26,093 bases of DNA. Origin: a virus. Shown here piece by piece: positions 8,983 through 18,030 of this stretch. The first letter of the stretch is position 1. The number at the start of each line of letters is the position of its first letter. Both the position numbers and the translations under genes were made by a program. The notes under the pieces were generated by a model. It had not been told where the DNA came from, made no database searches, and saw only the letters and a list, made by a program, of their open reading frames with translations. The DNA lies in the IMG/VR virus record IMGVR_UViG_3300021957_000256, positions 1 through 26,093 of that record; one strand, written 5' to 3'.

Positions 8983-10443
8983 TTATTTCTTTTTAAATTC
9001 TTCGTAAGCTTTCATTATTTCTTGTGTTCTAAAAGCGTTGCTTATCGGGCCAGGGTTCTTCTTGTCATATTCTTCAACAAACTTATCAAAGTCGGTTTTT
9101 GAACCTTCAACAGCTTTTTTTGCTTGACCTAAACTTAAGCCGCTGGCTATTGCTAAACTTTCCAGAGCTTTAGTAGGAGTAGACCCTGCTGGAATTTCTC
9201 CTTTAAAAATGTTATTTTTGTATATACCTATGGTTCCTTTGTTTTCTCTTGCTTCAAAACCCATTTCTCGCACAGCATCACCTATTTGTTCTGAAGATTT
9301 AAGTTTTGTAACATCTAGTGCTTTTATAGATTCTGTGGTGTTTTTTATTAAATCTTGAGTAGCTATCTGATCAGCTGTGAGAGGTTTTTTATCATCTCCT
9401 TCTCCTTGTGGTTTATCTATTTCTTTAATTCTAGGTCCAGCTTGCATCAATACATCTTGTCCAAATTTATCAGCAACGTACTTTGCATATGCTTCTGTTA
9501 TTTTCTTTTTAGCAGCTATAGATTCTTCACTTCCTTCAACCCAAGTTTTTTGGTACTCTATAATGTCTCCTTCACCTATTACATCGTTATAGAGAGCTAT
9601 AGCTTCTCCTGCTGTCATAGAATCTATTTCTGACTTAGCTAAACCTTCTGCATATTTTAAATATACGTCTCTAGAAGGAAGTTTAGAAAGAAACTTTGTA
9701 TCATTTACTGTAGTTGGCGTTTGATATTCTTGGTTTGCATATGCTGGCGAGTTTGGGTTTTTTAAGTCCATTCTAGTCTTTACACTTTCGTTTAAAGCTT
9801 TCATGTTTTCGGTTTCATCTGGTATTATTTGAGGTGTATCCAAATGTTCTATATCTTGGTTTAAAGAAGAACCTAAGCTTTTTCCGTTTTTACCTATAAC
9901 ATTTACTCTAAATTCATTTGTAAGTGGGTTGTAATTCATTTTTTTGCTACCAGGTGCTTGGTTGTAACCATACATTACTTCATATTTTTCCAAACCCTCA
10001 GCAGCACTATATACGCCTCCTGGAACACCTAACCCTTTTTCTCTAGCTTCTATAAAATCTTCACCCGCAACTACTGTATTTGCAAGGTTGTTTTTTAAAT
10101 TAGTACCGCTATTGTCCATATTACTAATAAAAAGATTCATTTCCCTAGTTCTTTTAGCAGGATTTATTTGCATGTACTTATTATAAGTATCTAAGTTATC
10201 ATACATTTGATCAAAATTAATAGCCTTATTAGCGCTAGCTACTTGATTTATTTCATTTGAAGCTTTATTAACTCTTTTTTGAGAGTCAGCAACTATTTTA
10301 GCATTAAGTTTAGCTCTTCTTTCAAACTCTTGTTTAGCACTAGTAAAGTACTTGGAAGATGTGTCAGCTAAAGACTTTTGCAGCTCTCTAACGTATTGAC
10401 CAGACTGAGTGTCTACTATTTGTTTTGGATTTCTGTAACTCAT
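8983..10443 (-). CDS. Putative internal virion (ejection) protein, 486 residues
   Basis: I do not recognise a named family. The protein starts MSYRNPKQIVDTQSGQYVRE and has a long, charged, probably helical N-terminal region (about 20-130), then mixed segments and a C-terminal helical part (about 400-486) rich in Lys and Glu. There is no signal peptide or membrane segment. It sits between a small hydrophobic-headed protein and the giant polyvalent protein, equivalent to gp15 in the T7 gp14-gp15-gp16 ejection cassette. That position is the basis for the role proposed here. The ATG follows the previous stop by three bases (TAACAAATG), so translation is likely coupled. It ends 29 bases before the giant gene starts. 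Other virion or chaperone roles remain possible. Confidence 0.6.
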   Translation of the reverse strand: MSYRNPKQIVDTQSGQYVRELQKSLADTSSKYFTSAKQEFERRAKLNAKIVADSQKRVNKASNEINQVASANKAINFDQMYDNLDTYNKYMQINPAKRTREMNLFISNMDNSGTNLKNNLANTVVAGEDFIEAREKGLGVPGGVYSAAEGLEKYEVMYGYNQAPGSKKMNYNPLTNEFRVNVIGKNGKSLGSSLNQDIEHLDTPQIIPDETENMKALNESVKTRMDLKNPNSPAYANQEYQTPTTVNDTKFLSKLPSRDVYLKYAEGLAKSEIDSMTAGEAIALYNDVIGEGDIIEYQKTWVEGSEESIAAKKKITEAYAKYVADKFGQDVLMQAGPRIKEIDKPQGEGDDKKPLTADQIATQDLIKNTTESIKALDVTKLKSSEQIGDAVREMGFEARENKGTIGIYKNNIFKGEIPAGSTPTKALESLAIASGLSLGQAKKAVEGSKTDFDKFVEEYDKKNPGPISNAFRTQEIMKAYEEFKKK

Positions 10444-10446
10444 TTG

Positions 10447-11265
10447 TTAGTTATTAAAATTAAAAACAGGTAAACCTGCGTAACCTGGTGTTGAATAATC
10501 TATTGATTGACTAATGTTTAATGGAGGCGGTGTAATTCCAGAACTAGTTAAGTTTGCGGGGGCATAGCCTAGTTCGTCGAATTTATTAGAAGAAGCTGCT
10601 GCGCTCATGAAACTACCAGCAGTTGAAGCAAGTCCACTAACCATACCTGTTAAAGCACCCGTTCTATCAGCGCTTGCTTGAGCCTCTCTAGCTTCAGCTC
10701 CGCTTAATTGAGCAGATACTCTATCTAATTGCTCAGCCTCTCTACCTTCTCTAGTCGCAAACATAAACTGCTCGCCGGCTACATCAGCTTGTTGTAATCT
10801 TTGAGCTTCAGCCATTTTCATTTGTTGTTGCTGTTGTTTACCAGATGCTCTTAATTTTTCGTTTTGAGCTTCTTGAGCTTCTATGCTAGCAGAAACACCT
10901 TTTTTACTTTGTAAAGCTGCTTGCGCTAAAGCGGTTGCTCCACCAGCGCTTGCTCCGGTAGCTCTAATAGTATCTAAAGTATTTGCTAAAGATATATCAG
11001 CTTGCTCTATTTGTATTTCAGCCGCTTGAGTTGCTACTCCTAATGAAGCGTATGGGTTTGAGATCATACTACTTAAGTCTGTAACACCTTCGTAAGGATT
11101 AATTATTTCTTGTCTTGAATTTTCTAAAGAAGTAAGCTTTGCTTGAAGTCTTTGCTTTTCTTTAGCTGCTTCTCGTTCCCTTCTTTTAGCTGCTCCCATA
11201 CCAAAAATCCCGCTTATAATTTGCACTCCTCCCGATATTAAAGCTCCTGCTGCTATTGCTCCCAT
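10447..11265 (-). CDS. Putative internal virion / DNA-transfer protein with N-terminal hydrophobic helix, 272 residues
   Basis: The N-terminus GAIAAGALISGGVQIISGIF is a Gly/Ala-rich hydrophobic helix that could insert into a membrane. A basic coiled coil (about 25-55) and a long Ala/Gln-rich helical region (about 75-190, with GASAGGATALAQAA and a QQQQQ run) follow. A second Gly/Ser/Ala hydrophobic patch (about 205-225) precedes a Pro/Asn-rich tail. This layout is typical of small phage ejection proteins such as T7 gp14 or P22 gp7, which help build the DNA channel through the envelope. As in T7, it is the first of three putative ejection genes. The start lies after an A/T-only stretch with no Shine-Dalgarno sequence. 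The function is inferred from architecture and order. Confidence 0.65.
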   Translation of the reverse strand: MGAIAAGALISGGVQIISGIFGMGAAKRREREAAKEKQRLQAKLTSLENSRQEIINPYEGVTDLSSMISNPYASLGVATQAAEIQIEQADISLANTLDTIRATGASAGGATALAQAALQSKKGVSASIEAQEAQNEKLRASGKQQQQQMKMAEAQRLQQADVAGEQFMFATREGREAEQLDRVSAQLSGAEAREAQASADRTGALTGMVSGLASTAGSFMSAAASSNKFDELGYAPANLTSSGITPPPLNISQSIDYSTPGYAGLPVFNFNN

Positions 11266-11283
11266 ATTTTTTTTATTTATTTA

Positions 11284-12699
11284 TTAATAAGATGATTCTG
11301 AATAATTTGAAGATACTGCGAATAGTTCTTTAGCTCCCCCTGGATTAGTTGTTGCGTCCGTAGATATAGTGACGTTAGCAAAGTAACCTTTAATACCAGT
11401 CATACTGCTACCAAATAAAACTTCTTCTTGGTTAGCACTTGTATTATTAACTAAATTAGCGTGGTATTTATTTTCTTTTCTATTGAACCCTATTCTGTAT
11501 TTAACACCATCTTCAGTATAAACTCCTTCATCATAACTGTAAACTGTAGGTTTATCGGTTGGATTAGCTGTGTCAAAACTATTAGACCAAGCACTTCCTA
11601 ATAAATTAGGACCAGTCTGATCGGATGTAAAATTAGTTATTTGCCAACCGTTACTACCTTCGTAATTAACCGTGCTAAAAACTTTTGACATGCTTACTTT
11701 AGGATTAAAAACAAATTGTATAGAAGTACTACTTTCTACATTGTAGAATTTGCCTCTATTAACGTCTTCAGCATAATGCTTCCATAGTTTACCGTCATAA
11801 AGACTGTAAAAATCACTTCTTAAACTTAATACTTGATCTGGCTTGTAAGAAAAGAAACTAGTCCAACCTTTAGCGCCTTCGTCAAAAGTCAATGTATTGT
11901 ATCCGTTAGAAGTATTTCCTGATGCTGGGTGAGTAGATAATACATACTGTTTATTATGTACGTCCCAACCTCCAACTATACTACCTTCATTAGTTAGTGT
12001 GTCTATGCGCGCAAATTCGTCTCTAAAGTAATCATACATGCCATATGTAGATATTTCAGTTAAACCGTCCATAGATAATCTTAAAACAGCGTTTCTATCT
12101 TTATCTGTAAAGTATTTTCTATATCCATAAACAGCAAAACTACCTGGATCTCTACTTATGCCAAATTCCCCTGCATAAGGTTGCATGGTGCCTATAGTTG
12201 TATTTACATTTGTTATGCTTCCACCGCCTTCAGCTGAGTATATAGCGTCTTTATCTATTAACGCTCTTGATACTTTTGATTCTTGAAATACTATTAAGTT
12301 AGTGTCTTCTGCATATAGTTTTTGTATTGAACCATTAGCTGGATCAGCGCTTTTAGTTATTTCAGAACCAACAGCAAACACATTTGTATTGTTTATACCT
12401 GTTCTTGAATTAAATATACCTGAGTATATTAAGGAATTACCTCTATTTACAGCGTTAGGTTCATCTTCTACTAGATAAGCTTTTACCCCGTAGTCGACAT
12501 TGGTATTGTTATAACCACCTCTAATTCTAGCTTCTTCAATAGTCCAACTTGGACCATTACCTTGTGTAGAAATCCTAGGATAACCACCTACAGAAGCTGG
12601 TATGCCAGCGGAACCATTCCAATCCGCTCTATTATTTCCCGCTAAAGATTTTCTAAGTAAAAAAGAATTAAAATATTTTACCTCTATAGTTGCTGCCAT
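11284..12699 (-). CDS. Beta-rich tail protein, possible second part of the tail hub/muzzle, 471 residues
   Basis: The protein is rich in Asn, Gly, Ser, Thr and aromatic residues with short alternating strands. No coiled coil, signal peptide or membrane segment is visible. Segments such as GWTSFFSYKPDQVLS and FYSLYDGKLWKHY resemble propeller-like tail proteins of crAss-like and marine phages, where a W-T-S-F-x-S-Y-x-P segment followed by a lysine/histidine strand recurs. It lies 22 bases after the 1402-residue hub-like gene and before the ejection cassette. It may therefore be the distal part of the same tail structure, encoded separately here. A receptor-binding role cannot be excluded, since the C-terminus is a Ser/Asn-rich beta region. 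The family memory is only moderate; a tail location is much more secure than the exact role. Confidence 0.6.
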   Translation of the reverse strand: MAATIEVKYFNSFLLRKSLAGNNRADWNGSAGIPASVGGYPRISTQGNGPSWTIEEARIRGGYNNTNVDYGVKAYLVEDEPNAVNRGNSLIYSGIFNSRTGINNTNVFAVGSEITKSADPANGSIQKLYAEDTNLIVFQESKVSRALIDKDAIYSAEGGGSITNVNTTIGTMQPYAGEFGISRDPGSFAVYGYRKYFTDKDRNAVLRLSMDGLTEISTYGMYDYFRDEFARIDTLTNEGSIVGGWDVHNKQYVLSTHPASGNTSNGYNTLTFDEGAKGWTSFFSYKPDQVLSLRSDFYSLYDGKLWKHYAEDVNRGKFYNVESSTSIQFVFNPKVSMSKVFSTVNYEGSNGWQITNFTSDQTGPNLLGSAWSNSFDTANPTDKPTVYSYDEGVYTEDGVKYRIGFNRKENKYHANLVNNTSANQEEVLFGSSMTGIKGYFANVTISTDATTNPGGAKELFAVSSNYSESSY

Positions 12700-12721
12700 A
12701 TGTTTATTATTACTTGTTTTA

Positions 12722-15700
12722 TTATGTTATTACTTCAAACGTATAGTTGGAATAAGTAGACAAGGGTACATCTCCTATAAGTAAATCCACGTTGTCAGCT
12801 ACTGTTTGGTTTGAACTAACGATTAGAGAATTTCCTGACACTGATAAAATTGTTGTTCCGGCTATAATTCCAGACCCGCTAATTCTTAAACCTGATCTTA
12901 AGTCACCATTCGCATTATCTATAGGTATTGTAGAACTGTTGTTAACCGCTGCTGCTGTTCTTGCTGAATCTGCCGAAAAACTTTGAGGAAAGTCATTAGT
13001 GAAGCTACTTTTCCATTGATTTAAAGCTGCGGTTTTAGTTGTCCCGTAAAACCAAGTTCCTCCTGTTCCGCTGTCAGTTTGCTTTAAGTTTACAACAGTA
13101 ACTCCATTTGATATACTATTCCAAGATCCATTTATAGCATAAAAACCATCTGTACCGGCTGGATCAGGATTATTGTCAACCTCTATAAGACAAACAGATG
13201 CAAAACTAAAAGCTGGATTTTCTGGTGTTTGATAGTTGTATCTAAAAATATAATCAGTAACACGAATAGGTATTATACCTAATTGAGCTGTTATAGTTAT
13301 TTCTTGAAAAGCTTGACCAGCATCAATACACTTTAGTTTTAAAGTATAAATACCAGATGGAACACCTGAAGTATTGACGTTTTTTAAAACACAAGTAGAT
13401 AACGTATTAGTGTCAGTAACTGTAACACCAAAAGAAGACCCGTAGTCAACCCCTCCTTTAGTAGCAGTTATTGACCATGTTATATCTTTTCCCTGATTAC
13501 CTGCAGCGTTAGCTCCGTTAATGGCAGTAAAAGTTCCAATATCACTTGGTAGTGTAGAACTGTTAGTAGAATAATTTATAGCAGGCGTAGGAGTTGTACC
13601 ATTATTATTTGGCCCACTCATAATAGGGTCAGCATTACTTAAACTCGCCGTTTGATTATAATTAGTTGTAACACCGTCTATAACAGACGTGAAAGAAAAA
13701 TTAAAGTCATTAGCGCCATTAGTAGAACTATACCAAGCTTCATCAACAAAATCTTGAGTTACTCTAATATTGTATATGTTTGTATTAGCGGTTACTTCAT
13801 AAAGTTCAAACCAATTAGTTACATTTGAAGGTGTAGGCAATTCATTATCTAAAACAGAGTTTAAAACAAAAGTGTCTTCTGCTGCAAAAATTATAGCGTT
13901 ACCAAGATTGTCAACTAAAGTAAAATTAGTATTCAATACATTGCTATTTAATACACTGTTTTCAGCAAACGGTTCGTCATTCCAACTACTGAATCCAGCT
14001 CCCGCTGTTGTAGAATTTAAAACTAAATTATTTAAATCAGTTATTAAACCTGATGAAGACGTTTCCCAAAAAATATCTAACCTAGATTCTACAGGAGCTG
14101 TTTCAAATATGGCTAAAGTATTTATATCGTTAAAATCTTGTTGAGAAAAAGTAAAAACATCATCATTGTTAAAGCTTATATCTTTATTAAAGGTTACCGT
14201 AGTATCACCATTGGTTGTCACGCTTACAGCATATACCCCTGTGACAGCAGCTCCTTCTATAGAAACTAATGAGCTACCTATATGAATACTCCCTGTTACA
14301 CCGTCTAAAGTAACTGTTGGAACACTTGACCCATTAGCTTTCGCGCTTCCAGAACCTGCAACCTCTGTATAGCTGTTATTTATCCCAAACTGAAAGTTTG
14401 AATCTTGAGAAGTAGTTATCTCTGCTATAAAGGGATCTGAATCTGATTTGTAAAAACCGTGAAAAGCATTTAATGGATCTGTTATAGGTATAACTTCGTC
14501 GAATTTACCCTTAAAATCCTGAACATCAAAAAGACCATATAAATCCTCTATAGATGAAGTTGTAAATGATTTTCTACCTGGGTAAAACTGTTCATTTGTA
14601 GTTGAGTTGTTTTCAACTCTTCCGTATAATTCAACAGAACTTCTAAACGTTTTATCTTGAGGTCCTACTTCGGATAAATCTCTAGGTATCTTATTTATAT
14701 TATCATTTAATAATGTTATAAAAGAAGTGTTTTCACTAAGAACTGGTGAAATGTTATTTGCATCATAATTGTAAGGCAAACCTTTCATCGCTCCAGCGGA
14801 ATAAACGTTATAATATTCTTGTTCAACTTGTTTAACAACTATTTTATAAGAATACCAGCCAAGTGGGTTGTAGTCGTCGCTATTAATATCACCGTTGTAT
14901 ATACCTGGATTACCCGTGTTTGAATCTGGAACAGTAGTACCTACTGGTGAATTAACTGTTACTTTTAATGAGTTTCCTATCCAGTCAAAAGGATCTGTGT
15001 TTTTGTCTATGTAAGGAGCAAAAACTGTAGAAACACTAAACGTAGAAGCCGTTTGTTCGTTGTTTGAAAGTATAACAGAAGATTGTCTACCAAATTTATC
15101 AGATAACACAAAACCAACTTGGTAATTTCTATTTGTTTTTAAGTTACTTGAAGGATATTCTACTATGCTAGTCGTGTTTAAATCATCACCAATTGGACTA
15201 AAATCTAAGCTAGCACCCGATGTTAAGGTAACCGGCTCAGTAAGTGTCACTATAGTGTTTCCGGAATTTATTGTTGCTACTTGAGTACCTTCGGGTATAG
15301 TGTTGCTAGATGTAGTCGTAGAAACAACGTCTCCAACAACTATATCACCTGAAGCATTTGTAATTAAAATATTTGCTCCTGCAGCGTAAGTGCCTGTTGC
15401 CATTCCTACTCCTGCTAACCCTAAACCTAAACTAAAATCTAACTTAGCGCTAGAAGTTACGCCGTAATCTAAAGATGCGGGTGGAGTATGTTTATCTTGG
15501 TAATTACCATAAACTATTCTATTACTTATTATTTCTTGAGAAAGCGCTTTAACAGGTACTTTGTCGTACACCCTAATAACTTCATCTGATGGTAAAGTTT
15601 TGTATGGTATTTGTGATTCATAACTATATGACAAAGTATTTAACAAGCTGTCAGCGCTGTTAGTTCCAAAGTTATTAATATTAGGTATTGTTTCTACTAC

Positions 15701-16930
15701 TTTAACAGTCAAACCGTCGGACTCTTTATATAGTATGTCTATTTCTTCAACATGCAAATCACTATTTAAGTTTGCTACGCTTGAAGGTAATGGTATTTTT
15801 AAATCTATTTTATTAACTTTATTTTCCATAAAGTCAACTATAGTAGAAGAAAAAGCTTGCTCTTCATCACCTTCTGTGGACGTATTATTTAAAAAGTAAC
15901 CGTCTTGTTTAGGTATAAAACAAGGTTGAGTAAATGGTGCCATTATAGAATACTCACCGTCGTTAAATTTAAATCTATAGCTAAATCTTACAAACTTGTC
16001 TTCTAAAAACTTAGGATCGCCTTTATAGTTTGGTATATAGTAAGGATTAGCATTGAACACTAACACTTCTTCATCGGTAACGTCTATAGCAGAGCTAACG
16101 TATAATGTTGTTGAAGTACTTTCTGGACTCGCAGCAACAGTTATTTGAGGGTTAAAATCTACAACGTTGCCAAGTATGTCAACTTTTTTCACACTTTGAC
16201 CCGGCACAGGAACTCTTCCAACAGGTACACTTGTGTTTGTTATGTTTATGCTAGTTGTATTGTTTTGAGTTCCATCAACCTGAGAAGTACCTCCATTTGG
16301 ATAAGCTATACTTGAAACGTCTTTCATAGTAGATTCGTAGTCTCCAGGCGATAAAGAGCTGCTTTCGTATAATTCTATTGATTGGTATGGGTTGTATTTG
16401 GCTACAGATATATTTTCTTCTGTTGAATAGTACCCCGCTTGAATAGCGCTTGTAACGTTGATTTTTCTAGGTTGGTTTCTGTTATCTGTCCAAAACAACA
16501 GGTCTTCAATTAAGTTTACACCAAATATTGGGTTTAATTTAGAAAAGTTTAAAAAAGCACCGGTGACTAATATGGACGAAAGTCCGCTAGAAACATTGTA
16601 AGAAACTACGTAATGATTTGAACCATCTTCACCAGGTGGTATATAATCATTAGGATTCGCTGTATAACTACCATCATTGTCTGTTAAAAATACGTATATA
16701 GTATTACTTGCTTCATCTGATAAATAGCCTATAGAAAATACATTCTCGCTGACTCCAAAATCACTAACTTGCTTATTACCTAAAACATTTTCCAAAGCTC
16801 CAACATCGGAACCTTCTGATTTACTTATCTGAGCATTTATAGCGTTTCTATATTCTCCTGATGGTATAAGTCTACTATCAAGATCTTTATTCATTTTGGA
16901 CTTTATAAAAGCATTTTTAACTTCTGCCAT
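12722..16930 (-). CDS. Large tail hub / muzzle-like structural protein, 1402 residues
   Basis: The N-terminus carries FIKSKMNKDLDSRLIPSGEY followed by an EGSDVGALENVLGN-type segment, and LLFWTDNRNQPRKINV near 145-157. These are recurrent in large tail proteins of crAss-like and marine short-tailed phages and suggest a propeller-like platform (about 1-500). Later parts look modular: three related beta modules near 517-577, 866-928 and 1329-1386, and an Ig- or cadherin-like segment near 1140-1215. The protein likely forms the tail tube end or muzzle through which DNA leaves, with the inserted modules exposed. It follows two ring-protein genes by 8 bases and precedes another beta-rich tail gene. 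Its length is compatible with muzzle proteins, but the modular C-terminal half could also bind host surface glycans. Confidence 0.68.
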   Translation of the reverse strand: MAEVKNAFIKSKMNKDLDSRLIPSGEYRNAINAQISKSEGSDVGALENVLGNKQVSDFGVSENVFSIGYLSDEASNTIYVFLTDNDGSYTANPNDYIPPGEDGSNHYVVSYNVSSGLSSILVTGAFLNFSKLNPIFGVNLIEDLLFWTDNRNQPRKINVTSAIQAGYYSTEENISVAKYNPYQSIELYESSSLSPGDYESTMKDVSSIAYPNGGTSQVDGTQNNTTSINITNTSVPVGRVPVPGQSVKKVDILGNVVDFNPQITVAASPESTSTTLYVSSAIDVTDEEVLVFNANPYYIPNYKGDPKFLEDKFVRFSYRFKFNDGEYSIMAPFTQPCFIPKQDGYFLNNTSTEGDEEQAFSSTIVDFMENKVNKIDLKIPLPSSVANLNSDLHVEEIDILYKESDGLTVKVVETIPNINNFGTNSADSLLNTLSYSYESQIPYKTLPSDEVIRVYDKVPVKALSQEIISNRIVYGNYQDKHTPPASLDYGVTSSAKLDFSLGLGLAGVGMATGTYAAGANILITNASGDIVVGDVVSTTTSSNTIPEGTQVATINSGNTIVTLTEPVTLTSGASLDFSPIGDDLNTTSIVEYPSSNLKTNRNYQVGFVLSDKFGRQSSVILSNNEQTASTFSVSTVFAPYIDKNTDPFDWIGNSLKVTVNSPVGTTVPDSNTGNPGIYNGDINSDDYNPLGWYSYKIVVKQVEQEYYNVYSAGAMKGLPYNYDANNISPVLSENTSFITLLNDNINKIPRDLSEVGPQDKTFRSSVELYGRVENNSTTNEQFYPGRKSFTTSSIEDLYGLFDVQDFKGKFDEVIPITDPLNAFHGFYKSDSDPFIAEITTSQDSNFQFGINNSYTEVAGSGSAKANGSSVPTVTLDGVTGSIHIGSSLVSIEGAAVTGVYAVSVTTNGDTTVTFNKDISFNNDDVFTFSQQDFNDINTLAIFETAPVESRLDIFWETSSSGLITDLNNLVLNSTTAGAGFSSWNDEPFAENSVLNSNVLNTNFTLVDNLGNAIIFAAEDTFVLNSVLDNELPTPSNVTNWFELYEVTANTNIYNIRVTQDFVDEAWYSSTNGANDFNFSFTSVIDGVTTNYNQTASLSNADPIMSGPNNNGTTPTPAINYSTNSSTLPSDIGTFTAINGANAAGNQGKDITWSITATKGGVDYGSSFGVTVTDTNTLSTCVLKNVNTSGVPSGIYTLKLKCIDAGQAFQEITITAQLGIIPIRVTDYIFRYNYQTPENPAFSFASVCLIEVDNNPDPAGTDGFYAINGSWNSISNGVTVVNLKQTDSGTGGTWFYGTTKTAALNQWKSSFTNDFPQSFSADSARTAAAVNNSSTIPIDNANGDLRSGLRISGSGIIAGTTILSVSGNSLIVSSNQTVADNVDLLIGDVPLSTYSNYTFEVIT
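12773..12946 (-). repeat. Beta module copy C (residues 1329-1386 of the 1402-residue tail protein)
   Basis: Third member of a divergent family inside one protein. It keeps the pattern of a strand, then GDLRSG, then GIIAGTTILSV, then a strand LIVSS and a final hydrophobic strand. It sits almost at the C-terminus. The similarity is at protein level only. Confidence 0.55.
14147..14335 (-). repeat. Beta module copy B (residues 866-928 of the 1402-residue tail protein)
   Basis: Second member of the module family: a strand TVTLD, then GSIHIGSSLVSIEG, then VTGVYAVSV, then TTVTFNKDI and a closing VFTF strand. The spacing of the Gly turn and the central V-x-S-V strand matches copies A and C by eye. 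Confidence 0.55.
15200..15382 (-). repeat. Beta module copy A (residues 517-577 of the 1402-residue tail protein)
   Basis: First member of the module family: ANILITN, then GDIVVGDVVS, then IPEGTQVATI, then TIVTLTEPV and a closing SLDF strand. The GT-x-V turn and the alternating hydrophobic strands are the shared signature. It is inserted in the middle of the platform region, as if it projects from it. Confidence 0.55.
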
Positions 16931-16938
16931 ATTACATT

Positions 16939-18027
16939 TTATTTTATAAGTTTACTCCTACCTCTTAAAGCTTGTGTTATCTCTGATAACTTTATATTTG
17001 ATAGTCTTAATTTAGCTTTTCGTAGCTGTGATGTTTTTTCTCTTTTTAATCTGTTAACAACATACTCAGGCTGGTTTGATCTGCTTGCTAAAACAGAATA
17101 ACTAATATGTGCATACATAGCTCCTTCTGCCATTTTAGGAACTTTAGTATCGAGATCATAAGCTAAACCGTCTGATAAGTATTCTAATATTACTATTTTA
17201 TCAGCTAAGTCGCTTGAAAAAGAAAACTTACCTTCTCTTTTATTAATCATAAAAAGCCCATTACGATTAGTGCTTGATGGATTTAATCCATATCTTTGAC
17301 CTACTTGATTGTTTTGACCTGATACTTTATTCATATCAAGATCACTAAACCTTTCTTCGGTCAGTGAACTACCTGCTTCTATATTATTACCAAAACTATC
17401 TTGCAGCTGTATTCCTTCAGCATCTTGAAAAGGCAGTGAAGTAGGAGCTTTGCTTATAGTATTAGGGTAAATAGGTCTAACTAAACCGTTATCGTCAACG
17501 CTGGATATGCTGACATAATTAACGTAGTCTTGAGGTATAGGTACACTTAAGTTCAAAGGCACTGTTAACTCTTGGGATTTTATACTGTTTATAGTATCAT
17601 AAGAAAATTCTTGTAATCCTCTTTTTGCGTGAAATATAATATCGGTTCTTTTAACTCTTGGTATAAGCTTGTCTTCACCTACATAAGCAACTATAAAGTT
17701 GTTTACAACATCATTTAAAGAAACGTAAGCATATCCACCGTAATTTTCTTGTCTTGCAGATTGCTTTAGTTGAATAATTATTTCATCATTAATAGAAAGA
17801 CTACCAATAACAACTGATTCGTTATTAATTAAGTTATAATCGGTAGATTCTGTTAAAAGCGCGTTGTTTTTAAAAACTTCGTAATTAGAGTTTTGAACTC
17901 CGTTTATTGTGGGTTTTAGCACAACATCTCCAACCCATTGTATAGATATATTAGAACCTCCAGTTTCTTCAATATAAGCTTGCTGTCCAGAGTAGTAATG
18001 TGCATTGTTTTCTGTTATTAAACCCAT
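16939..18027 (-). CDS. Head-tail connector / ring protein, 362 residues
   Basis: The core (about 100-180) contains VNNFIVAYVGEDKLIPRVKR, then FHAKRGLQEFSYDT and IPQDYVNYVSISSVD. I associate this pattern with ring or connector proteins of crAss-like and marine short-tailed phages: an initial helix, an FHA-x-RGLQE-x-SYD helix and a PxDYV strand. The first 95 residues form an extra small beta domain. The C-terminal third (about 290-362) is helical and basic. It starts three bases after the stop of the 255-residue ring gene (TAATAAATG), so the two are probably translated together and assemble in adjacent rings below the portal. I see no T7 gp11 signature. The exact ring position is unknown. Confidence 0.65.
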   Translation of the reverse strand: MGLITENNAHYYSGQQAYIEETGGSNISIQWVGDVVLKPTINGVQNSNYEVFKNNALLTESTDYNLINNESVVIGSLSINDEIIIQLKQSARQENYGGYAYVSLNDVVNNFIVAYVGEDKLIPRVKRTDIIFHAKRGLQEFSYDTINSIKSQELTVPLNLSVPIPQDYVNYVSISSVDDNGLVRPIYPNTISKAPTSLPFQDAEGIQLQDSFGNNIEAGSSLTEERFSDLDMNKVSGQNNQVGQRYGLNPSSTNRNGLFMINKREGKFSFSSDLADKIVILEYLSDGLAYDLDTKVPKMAEGAMYAHISYSVLASRSNQPEYVVNRLKREKTSQLRKAKLRLSNIKLSEITQALRGRSKLIK

Positions 18028-18030
18028 TTA

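Noticed and set aside
9355-9633. Plus-strand frames of 71-92 residues opposite the 486-residue ejection protein
   Set aside because: They are antisense shadows of a well-supported gene, rich in Ser, Phe, Tyr and Cys, as expected from reading AT-rich coding DNA backwards.
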